Source: Pythium myriotylum
Taxonomy: Eukaryota > Oomycota > Peronosporomycetes > Pythiales > Pythiaceae
Assembly (NCBI GenBank): GCA_023091665.1
Contig: JALJCQ010000003.1
Location: 1,984,001 to 2,048,000 of the forward strand
DNA: 64,000 nt
Direction: 5' to 3'
This document shows positions 30,128 through 42,100 of this stretch, in pieces (the first letter of the stretch is position 1; every line of letters starts with the position of its first letter). The translations under genes and the position numbers were made by a program. Below the pieces are notes generated by a model. That model was not told where the DNA came from. It saw only the letters and a program-made list of their open reading frames with translations, and did no database searches.

Positions 30128-33100
30128 ATGGCGGATGAGGCGGCACCCGCGAAAAAGGAGCCGAATCCGCTGCAGTACATCGAGCGTCGCGTGGCGACAG
30201 CGTTTGCCGGTCTGCAAGGCGCGAAGTTCACAGCCAAATACGCGACGGAGGCAAACGAAGCATCCATCAAGGAGTTTCTCGAGAATGAGGATGTCATGAC
30301 GCTCATTTTTGCCGGCGACAACGTTGTGGCATCCATCAAGATGCCGCCGTCGCTGCCACGAGGCAAAACCGTGTGCTTCACGAAGTATCACAAGACAGTT
30401 ATCACAGGGAAGAACGTATACACGGATATCATGTTGAGCGAGATCACAAACTCTAGCATCGAGTACCTTGAGAAACTCATCTCGGAGATCTATTTACCGT
30501 TGTTCTCAAACCCAGCGAACCAGGAAGGCTGGGGAGAGGTCGCGTCGAAAGAGATTGTGGATAAGTTTCACTCTTACATGGCCTCTGTGTCAATTATCAG
30601 CGGAGCAACAAAAGGCGAAACGTGTTTGCCATTACCACCGGTAGATGGAAACGCCACAAACTTGAGCAACAAGATTTCTCTGCTCGAAGGGTCAATTGTG
30701 ACTTGGACCAAGCAGATCAAGAACGTATTGAAGCAAGATCCCGAAGATCTGTTGAAGCAAGGTCTCCATCCGACGCCGGACGCAGAGATCGAGTTCTGGA
30801 AGCTGAAAGCTGCCAATCTTAACTCTATCTTTGAGCAACTTCAGTCCAAGAAAGTGCGAAAGATTCTGACTGCACTGGATCGGTCCAAGTCCACGTACTG
30901 CACCACGTTCGCTCGGCTCTGTAAGGAAGTATTTACGGCGCGTATTGAGGCCAACGACAACATGAAATACTTGCGCACGCTTGAAGAGTGGTTTATCCGC
31001 TTGAATAACGATGAGGATTTTCCTAGCCTCACGGAGTTATTCAAACCTATGCTGCACATAATATTGCTCATTTGGAAGAACTCGAAGCACTACAACACGC
31101 CCGCTCGGCTCGTTGTACTCATGCGCGAGATCTGTAACTCCCTGATTAACCAGGCAAGAAAATACCTCAGTGGTGAGCTCATTTTTGCGCTCATCGATCA
31201 AGATGAAGCTGGACAGGCTGTGGAGCAACTCAAGACGACTTTGCAAGTGTGCAGTGCGTTCAAGTCAACGTACTTCGACTATAAAGCTACAGCAAATGCG
31301 GAATGTCCTTCGAACCCGTGGCGTATCCAGGGAAACGCGTTGTTCGTGCGATTGGACTCGTTCCTTGAACGGTGTCACGACATTCTTGACCTCACGCAGA
31401 CAATTGTGCAATTTAGTAAATTGTCCAAGATTGAAGTAGGTGGTACGAAGGGCAAGACGCTCACGCTTAGCGTGCAGCAAATTCACTATGATTTCACAGA
31501 AGCTGTGAATGGTTTCAAGCGCGTCTCGGGAGATATCATGGACGTCGGGGCTTCGAAATTCGACGACAACTTTTATGAGTTTCGTTGCAAGATAAAGGAG
31601 CTGGAAAGGCGATTAGGCTCAGTCCTCACCCAAGGCTTTGATGATTGCTCAACAATCTTTGGTCGTTTCAAGTTACTCGATTCTTTTGAGGGACTGCTCA
31701 ACCGTCCTATAATCCAAGATGAACTGGAGAAAAAACATGTCGCGCTCGTACAGAGTTACGGTCAAGACCTTAAGCTCGTCCAGGAGCTTTTCTTGCACTC
31801 ACGAGATGCGCCACCGATCAGTTGGAATCTACCACCAGTTGCTGGTGCACTTTCTTGGTGTCGAGGTCTTATGGAACGCATCGAGCACCCAATGAAGAAA
31901 CTTAAAGAATTGAACCAGAACGTCATGGAACGCGAAGAAGCGAAGGAAGTGTACAAGGTGTACGGCACTATCATTGCGTCACTTCAGGAGTATGAGAACC
32001 AAAAGGTTGAAGAGTGGAGCCGCGATGTTGAAGGGTCATCCCAGGCCAAACTTAAGAATCCCGTCCTCGTGCGCCACCCGCAGACGCGTTGCCTTCGCGT
32101 GAACTTCGATCCGGCGCTGGAGAAACTGTTACGCGAGATCAAGTACCTGCGTCTCCTTAATATTGATGTGCCACAGTCGGCGTTGCAGATTTCTTCCAAA
32201 GAAGAGACCTACCGCAAGTACCGAGGCGAACTGTCTCGGATCGTTGAGCCGTACAACGCCATGATTGAAGGTCTACATCCGTTGGAAGAACCACTCGTGC
32301 GTCGCCACATTAACAATATTGACGCTTGTGTCGGCCGAGGAATTGACGAGCTTAACTGGAAGAGCAACGGCATCGACACGTTTATTGAGGAGTGTCGGAA
32401 GGTCGTGGAAGGCGCCAACGAGATTGTGACAAACCTCAAGGATAACCTCAACACGATTCAGGACACGCTTGCTGCGTGGAATGCACCGCTGTTAGAGCGC
32501 CAGGCAAAGCCTGTGGCCGTTAGTGAGCACGAGAAGTTACATAAGAGCTATATCGTTCAGCGCACACTCAAGATTCGTGAAGGCGCTGCGGAGATCCACC
32601 GTCGTTTGAAGCAGTCGAACAACGGTATTGTCGGCGTCAACTCGGCTCAATGGAAGGCATACGTAGACTATGTCAACAACATTGTTGTGAACGGCGTTGC
32701 TCGCGTTATTTGCTCGTCGCTTGAGTTCCTTGCTAAACAGTTAGATCCAAACGCAAGTGCTAACGCTGCGGCAGCCGCTGCGGCCGCGGCAGCTGCAGCT
32801 GCGGCCGAAGGTTCTATCAGTGGAACCACGAAGACGAACAAGAAAGACCAAGAGCGGCTGCCAATGCTTGAGATCAAGCTCGATTTGATTGCTAATCGCG
32901 TCCAATTCAATCCGAGCATCGGTGAAAACAACGGAAAAGGACTTCGTGATACCATCCAGATGTGGATTAACTCCTTTTTCAACATCGCCACGGCGGTCAA
33001 GCGATTGGACTCTGATGGCGGCGGTACGTACTTACGAGAAATGCACTCAGACATGACCATCTGTATGCACCTCGCGACGATCAGTGACTATCTCCAGGAG

Positions 33101-36100
33101 AACGAGGACATGCTTGCAGCATTCAAGCGCAAGTACGACCAATACTCTTACCTTTGGGAATCAGATATGGTTGTTCACTTTCAGGAGTTCTTAGCTGCTG
33201 GAGCGAAGTACACGAGCGCTAGCGGTGCTGATATGCTTGACCTCGAGAAGTTCAACGTGGAGATCACCAAGTACGAGCAGGTTGCAAGCGAGATCGAGGC
33301 TCTGACAACACCAACGGACGTAGGCTGGTTGCGAGTTAACTCGCAGCCGATCAAATCTGCGATGCTCACTTGGGTGAGTAAGTGGATTTACCAGTACACT
33401 ACTTACCTGCATGAGCACGTGGTGAGCAAATTGCGTGGGCTCCACGGCTTCATGGATACGGTGGTGAAGGGACTCGATGAGCAAGTCGTAGAGAAGAACA
33501 AAGAGGCTCTCATGCGTGTAATGACTCATATCCGTGACGTTCGTAAGCAGATGGACTCGACAAATGAGATCTTCGATCCGCTGAGGGATGCTGTACATTT
33601 GTTAAAGTCCCACGGGATAAATGTCGACGATACGAAGATCGCTGACCACGCGATTCAAGACTATCTGGAAGCTGCACCAATGCAGTGGGAAGGCATCGTT
33701 AACAAAACCTTCAAAAAGAAGGAAGAGATTATGCCGTTGCAGATGCAAGAAGTTGAATCGATCAAGGAGGACCTGGAATCGTTCTACTTGGACATGCGCA
33801 AGTTCCGTAACGAGTTCCGATCGACAGCACCGTTTAGCTTCCAGGGATCACCAGAGGAAGCTTACACGCAGATGAACCAGTTTGCCAGCCGACTTCAAGA
33901 GAAGACAAAACAGGCAAAGCAATTTAATGAGCTCGAAGAACTTTTTGAGTTGCAAGTGTCAAAGTATCAAGAAACGGCAGAAACATTGTACGAGCTACAA
34001 CAGCTGAAAAAGTGTTGGGATTTGAAAGATCTCGTGTTGCAAACGTTCGACGACTGGAAGAGTACGCTTTGGGCCAAGATTCAAACAGACACATTCGAAG
34101 GCTATACGCGAGCGTTCATGAAGCAGCTTAAGATGGAGGCAACCGAACACCAAATCATCAAAGGGTGGCAGGTGTACAAAGACACGGAGCAGATTGTCAA
34201 AAATATGGCAGCTGTGCTTCCTCTCATAAACGACTTGCACTCGGAAGCGATGCAAGACCGCCACTGGAAGGCACTCTCGGCGATCTGCAATGTCAAAGCT
34301 ATCGACCCGAAGGACCCGAAGTTCTCTTTCGCTGACTTGCTCAAACTGCAGCTCCACACACATGTGGATGACGTAGGCGAGATCGTTGAGACAGCCAACA
34401 AGGAACAGAAGATCGAGAAGAAGTTGATCATGATCGAAGAACTGTGGAAGCGCCTTACTCTCGAGTATGTGCCACACAAAGACTCAGGAACGTTCGTTGT
34501 AAAACCTTCAGAGGAAGTTGTCGAATCCTTGGAGAGCAATCAGTTGGAGCTGCAGACGATGGTCGGAATGGGAAAATTCGTTGAATTCTTCAAGGATCGC
34601 GTCTTGGCATCGCAGAAGACTCTCGGTCACGTTGAGGAAGTGCTGAAGGAATGGGTCTCCGTGTCCAAGCAGTGGGCGTCGCTTGAGAGCATTTTCTTAA
34701 GTTCGCCAGATATCCGAAACCAACTACCGGATGACACACGTACGTTTGAATCGATTGACTCCAACTTCAAGGATCTGATGAAGAACGCCGTGCTGGAGCC
34801 GAGCGTCGTGGCAGCATGCTCAGTTGACAACCGCCTCGAGTCGCTGAAGGAAATGACGACAATGCTGGAGAAATGCCAGAAGTCTCTGAACGAATATCTC
34901 GACAAGAAAAAGAAGATTTTCCCGCGCTTCTATTTCGTCTCCAATGTTGCGTTACTCGAGATTCTGTCGAACGGCAACAATCCGAAAAAGATTATGCCTT
35001 TTCTCAGCGATTGCTACGATTCGCTATGCAATTTGATTTTCGACGAAGGCTCTGCTAACACAGCACACACAATGATCGCGAAAGATCGTGAGCAGGTGAA
35101 GTTGCCCAAGCAATTCGTCATGGCTGGTGCTGTCGAGTGCTGGCTGAACGATTTAACCGAAGCGATGCGGTTTTGCATCCGTAAGGAGATGCACGACTCC
35201 ATCGAGACAGCTGCAAATTGGGATGTTGAGAAACCTCGCCATCAGTGGCTCTTCGACTACCCAGCGCAGGTTGTTCTCAATGCCACGCAGATTTATTGGA
35301 CAGAAGAAACTGAGCTAGCACTAGAAGAGTATGAGAATGGCCAAGAAGACTCGGTAAAGCGGTACCTCCAAGTTTGCAATGCCCGTCTTGAGCAACTCAT
35401 CAACTTGGTACTTGGTGAGCTGTCCGGTGCGGATCGATGCAAGATCATTGCTCTCATCACTTTAGATGTACACTCTCGAGACGTCGTAAAGAAGCTTGTA
35501 GACGAAAAGGTTGAAGGCCCGTTGAGTTTCCTGTGGCAGCAGCAATTGCGTTTCATTTGGCGACAGGAGAACTACGACGTGGACATTCGCATTACGGACT
35601 TCCGCTCCAAGTACTCGTACGAGTGGATTGGGAACACTGGTCGTCTCGTGATCACACCACTCACAGATCGCTGCTACATTACACTGACAATGGCTCTGCG
35701 GTTGTTCCTTGGCGGAGCCCCTGCTGGACCTGCTGGTACAGGAAAGACAGAGACTACAAAAGATCTTGCACGGGCGATGGCGCTGTGCTGCTACGTGTTC
35801 AACTGCTCAGATCAGATGAACTATCAGACGATGGCCGATATCTTCCGTGGCCTTTGTCAGACGGGAACTTGGGGTTGCTTCGACGAGTTCAATCGTATCA
35901 ACATCGAAGTGCTCAGTGTCGTGGCCACGCAGGTGAAGTGTGTCCAGGACGCGATCGTATACAACGCGATTCCATCGAACCGTGAACAGAAATATCAGCA
36001 CTTACCGGCTGGAACACCGCCTGTGGTGGTGGGTGAGTTTGAGTTCATGGGCGCCTCTGACCGGATCACATTGATCCCGACCTGCGGCTTCTTTATCACA

Positions 36101-39100
36101 ATGAACCCAGGGTACGCCGGCCGAACCGAACTGCCGGAGAACCTCAAGGTTTTGTTCCGCTCCTGCGCGATGATTCGTCCGGACCTGCGCCCGATCTGTG
36201 AGAATATGCTCATGTCAGAAGGCTTCCAGACAGCACGGACACTAGCAATCAAGTTTGTGACGCTGTACCAGCTAAGTTCCGAACTGCTGTCTAAACAATT
36301 TCACTACGATTGGGGTCTACGAGCCGTCAAATCCGTATTACGAGTTGCCGGTATTCTCAAACGAGCGGAACCTGATGTCGAGGAAGACAAGATCCTCATG
36401 CGAGCTTTGCGAGATTTCAATACGCCGAAGATTCCGCACAATGACACACCAATTTTCCTGCGACTGATTGCAGATCTATTCATCGGAGTCGAAGTACCGT
36501 CGAAGGTTAACGCCTCACTTCGAGAGAAGACTGTCGTCGTTTGCAAGGCGAATAACTTGCAGCACGATGACTCTTTCATTCTCAAAGTGTGCCAGCTGCA
36601 GGAGTTGATCGATGTTCGCCACTCCGTCATGCTGCTTGGTCCCGCTGGGTGTGCTAAGACTACAACGTGGCAGGCATTGAGCAAATGCTGGAACCTAGGC
36701 AAAGAGAAGAAGATATGCGTGTACGAGACACTCAATCCCAAGGCCGTCACAAGTGACGAGCTCTATGGTTATATGACCCTCTCAAAAGACTGGAAAGATG
36801 GGGTATTGTCCATCATTATGCGAGGTATGTCGAAGAACTACGCCGAGCAGGGTTTCTATGAATCCCAGACGTACAAATGGGTTGTACTTGATGGTGACAT
36901 TGACGCTGTGTGGATCGAGTCTATGAACACCGTTATGGATGATAACAAGGTTCTCACGCTTGTGTCGAACGAGCGAATTCCGCTCAGTGACGCTATGCGA
37001 ATGGTCTTCGAGATCAACTCGCTCAAGAACGCGACTCCTGCGACAGTCTCTCGTGCTGGCATTCTCTTTATCAACGAGACCGACATTGGTTGGAGACCAT
37101 TCATGGAGTCATGGGTCGCCAAACGAGAGGAAGAAGTAGAGCGGACGTATTTGCCTGGTCTATTCGATCGTTACATTGATACAACGTACGATTTGATGCG
37201 CAAAGGCTACAAGCAAGTCGCTCCTGTCCGCCTCATTAACCAGGTATCAACCGTTTGCTACTTGCTCGAAGGTCTTCTTGGGAATATCCCACCAGAGAAG
37301 AAGACACAGGAGGTTGTCGAGTCAATTTTTGTGTTTTGTGCAACGTGGGCCTTCGGTGGACCTCTAATCGTCGACAAGAGCGTAGACTACCGAAAGAATT
37401 TCCATGAGATGTGGATCACGGCGTTCCCGAATATCAAGTATCCTAAGGAAGGGCTGTGCTTCGACTACTTCTACAACCTGGAGACGAACGAATTTGAGAG
37501 CTGGAACAGCAAAGTGCCGAAGTATGTCCCTGGATCGATTGGAAACGGCCCTGCCGACACACCATTCAACTCTATCATCATCAGCACAAATGACTCTGTG
37601 CGCTTGAGATTCTTAGTTGAAACTCTAGTGAAACGTGCTCGCCCAGCTATTCTGGTTGGTGGTAGCGGTACTGGCAAGACGACGATCCTAAAAAACTTCT
37701 TGCGCGATCTTGACGATGATATGCTCTTCTCAATGATCAACATGAACTACTACACGGACTCATTCAAACTGCAGCAACAGCTTGAGTCGGTTATTGATAA
37801 GCGGTCTGGTCGCATGTTCGGACCACCTGCTACCAAAAAGCTCATCTACTTCATCGATGACCTCAACTTACCGTACATTGAAACATACGGCACCCAGAAT
37901 GCGCTTGCACTGATGCGACAGCACATGGACTACCGAACATTCTTCGATCGTGTGGACTTGGGTTTCCGCAAAGAGATCGTCGATGTGCAATATCTCTCGG
38001 CCATGAACCCAACGGCGGGTTCCTTCATAATTGACGAGCGTCTCCAGCGCCATTATGCACTATTTGCCTGTATGATGCCTGGGAAGGAGGATTTGAAAAC
38101 AATTTATAATCAAATTCTGAAGGGCCACTTCCAGAATGCCGGCTTTGCGCCGAACGTTTCTCAAGCATGTGATGCACTAGTTAATGCGTCGATTATGCTT
38201 CATGAGGAGATAACTGCCAGATTCTTGCCCAGCGCGACCAAGTTCGTGTACAACTGGAACATGCGCGAACTTTCCAATATCTTCCAGGGTCTGACGAGAT
38301 CCAAGGGCGAATTTTTCCCAACTGTCTTCTCTGTTGCCAAATTGTGGGCCCACGAGGCTACTCGCGTGTTTTGTGATCGCTTGATCAACGAAGAAGACAT
38401 TGCGAAGTTTAACGAACGGATTCGCGAGGTCGGCAAGAAGAATTTCCCAGATGTGGACCAGGTTGCTCTTTTCAACGATCAGCCTGTTACAGCCGGTGAC
38501 GATACTGGGGCAAATGTCAACATTTTCACGACCTTTGCGACGACGCTCGCCGGTGCAGATGCCCCGTATGTCCCTGTTGCATCGATGAAGTCGCTAAACA
38601 AAGTTCTCGTCGAGCAGCTGGATGACTACAATTCGAAGTACTCCATGATGAACCTCGAGCTCTTCGATAATGCGATGGAACATGTCACGCGTATCTGCCG
38701 TATTATCGGCAATCCAGGTGGTAACGCGATGTTGATTGGTGTCGGAGGTAGCGGCAAGCAGTCGCTCTCGAGGTTGGCGTCGCACATTTGTGGATTTGAG
38801 GTGCGTCAACTCTCAGTAACCTCAAACTTCCGCATTGAAGACCTCAAAGAAAACCTTCAAGAGATGTTCAAAATCGCTGGAATCCAGGGTTTACCGCTAG
38901 TTTTCCTGATCACAGACTCCCAGATCGTGAACGAGCGTTTCCTTGTGTATATCAACGACATGTTGAGCTCCGGGTGGATCCCCGATCTCTTTCCCAAAGA
39001 AGATATCGACGCTTTACTTGGGTCTCTCCGAAACGAGGCCAAGGCTAATGGCGTACCTGACAACACCGATGCGCTTATGGATTTTTTGCTCCTTCGAATC

Positions 39101-42100
39101 CGCCTGAACTTCCGGATTATCATGTGCTTTTCACCCGTTGGAGCTATTTTCCGTATCCGTGCGCGTCGTTTCCCGGGTCTTGTGAACTGCACCGTCATCG
39201 ACTGGTTCCATCCATGGCCTCGAGATGCTCTTGTTCGCGTCGCTGGCAGTTTCCTCGATAAAATGGATGATGTTGGGGACGCAACGCTGCTTAAGAACCT
39301 GGCAAACCACATGGCAGATGTCCACATTTCAGTCACCGAGATGTCAAAAAAATATTTTGAGACACAGCGTCGTTACAACTATGTAACGCCGAAGAGTTTC
39401 TTGGAGTTAATTAGCTTCTACGAGATCCTGCTACGCCAGAAGAAAGAGGAGATTCAAAAGCAGATCACTCGTCTGGATGATGGTCTGTCCACTTTGCGCA
39501 AGACTTCTGCAGATGTCGCCGAACTGCAAGTCGACCTCAAGCACACGATGATCAAGGTCGCTGAGAAGCAAGCTTCGACAGACGCGTTGCTCGAGCAAAT
39601 GGGCCGCGAAAAGGCTGGTGCGGAGGTACAGCAAGAAAACGCGAACAAAGAAAAAGTCAAGGCGGAAGCTGCATCTGCCGCTGCCGCCGAACTGGCGGCA
39701 GAGGCTGAGAAAGAACTTGGCGCTGCCAAGCCAGCCATGGACGCCGCTGCCGAAGCTGTCGATTGTTTGTCCAAGCCAGCGATCACGGAACTGAAGAGTT
39801 TGCCGAAGCCACCCGCAGGCGTTGACAAGGTCACGACGGCGTTGCTGATCCTTGTCGAGAAAGAGTACAAGAACCACAAGTGGGACCGTGCTAAAAAGAT
39901 GATGAATAATGCTGGTGCATTCCTTGATGCACTCAAAGTGTTCCGTGGTGAAGATATTCCAGAGGCCGACATTGCTCGTGTGGAGCCGTTCATTGCTGAT
40001 CCGGAGTTCACAGCCGACAAAATGGCGTCGAAGTCATCGGCTGCAGCCAACTTGTGCTCGTGGGTTGTTAACATCTATACGTTCAACCGGATTTACGTAC
40101 GCGTGAAGCCACTAATGGACTCGCTTGAGGCCTCGAAAAAGAAGAAGGAAGAAGCCGAGGAGCAGCTCGCTCGTGCAATGGCCCAGGTGGCTGAGGTTCA
40201 GAAACGCCTGGAGCAGCTGGAGGATACACTGCGCCAAGCTACAGAAGAGAAACTGAAGGTCGAACAGATGAAGGAGAGCTGTGAAAACCGTCTCCTTCTT
40301 GCCGGCAAACTGGTAAATGGCCTGGCGAGCGAGAATGAGCGATGGGGGATCGAGATCGAGCAGCTCAAGAACTCAGGCGTCATGGTCGTTGGCAACTCGT
40401 TACTTGCAGCAGCATTTGTGAGCTACATCGGCGCATTCGACCAGGTAGTTCGGCGTGAACTGTGGCAACAGACATGGTTCCCCGACTTGGTCTCCAAAAA
40501 CATTCCGATCACGGAGGGTATTGACCCTCTGACGATGTTGACGACTGAAGGCAAAAATGCGAAGATGATGAGCGAGGGTTTACCAGCTGATCGTATCTCG
40601 ATTGAAAACGGCGCGATCATTACAAGCTGCAAGCGATGGCCACTGGTGATTGATCCACAGCTTCAGGGAATCAAGTGGTTGCGTGAGAAGGAAAAAGATC
40701 GCGGGTTGGTCGTCATGCAGCTCAGTCAGAACCAATGGCTTCGCAAGATGGAGAGCGCGATCGTCAATGGCCATGTCGTCATCATTGAGAACATTGGTGA
40801 AGAAATTGATGCGACCCTTGATCCTGTGCTTGGACGTGCCGTGTACAAGAAGGGATCTAATTTGTACTTGAAGCTTGCCGGCGAGGAGGTGCAGTACGAC
40901 TCGAATTTCTTCATGTACTTGCAGACCAAGCTCAGCAACCCTCACTACAAACCCGAGATTGCTGCTCAATGCACGTTGATTAACTTCATTGCAACGGAGA
41001 GCGGTTTAGAAGATCAGCTGCTTGAGAAAGTCGTCAAGAAGGAGCAGCCGGAGCTCGAACGACGCAAACAAGAGCTCGTGTTAGCCTTCCAAAAGTTCAA
41101 GATTGACTTGGTCGAGTTGGAAGATCAATTGCTCGAGCGCCTTGCTAACGCACCTGACGATATCTTGAGCGACGTGCCACTTATTGAGAGCCTGGAGGAG
41201 ACCAAAAAGAAGGCGACCGAAATCCAGATCTCTGTCAAGAAGAACCAAGAGACCGAAATCGTCATCAACAACACGCGAGAGCTGTATCGTCCTGTGGCTG
41301 CGGAAGGTGCAATGCTCTACTTCTTGCTTACGACACTCAGCGCGATTGACCATATGTACCGTTATTCGCTCGACTCATTCGTCACGTTCTTCTACGCTTC
41401 GATCGATCGTGCACCACAAGCAGAGAAGCAGAGCGACCGTGTGTTAAGTCTGCGCGAGTCTTTGCGCATCACGATCTACACTTGGGTATCTCGCGGTCTC
41501 TTCGAATCGCACAAACTTATCTTCCTCTCACAACTGACGTTCAACCTCATGCGACGTGGAATCTTGGGTGATGAGTACCGTGTACAGGAGAACTACATGC
41601 AGTTTCTACTGCGAGGGCCGAAAAAAGCGGCCGGTGCCGAGACAGAAGCAAATCCGATCGACTGGCTGCCGACTGCGCAGTGGAACGCAATCAACACGCT
41701 TGCAGGCCTGGAAGAATTTCAGAAAATGCCACAAGACTTGAAGGAAGCGTCTTCGCGTTTCCGAGACTGGTACAACCACGTCACCCCAGAATCTGAAAAG
41801 CTGCCGCTCGACTGGGCTGGACTCGACCGCACACCGTTCTTGAAACTTCTTGTTGTCCGCTGTTTGCGTCCGGATCGTATGACGGTCGCAGTGAACGAGT
41901 TTGTCCGCCACGTACTTCCAAATGGCAGCAACTATTGTGACTGTGACTCAACGCTCAACTCGCTTCAGGTCATGGAGCAGTCTTACTTGGACTCGACACC
42001 AACAACGCCGTTGTACTTCATCCTCTCGCCTGGTGCTGATGTTGTGGCTGGCGTCGACAAGCTCAGCGTGAAGTATGGTTTTGAGCGAGGCGTTAGCTAT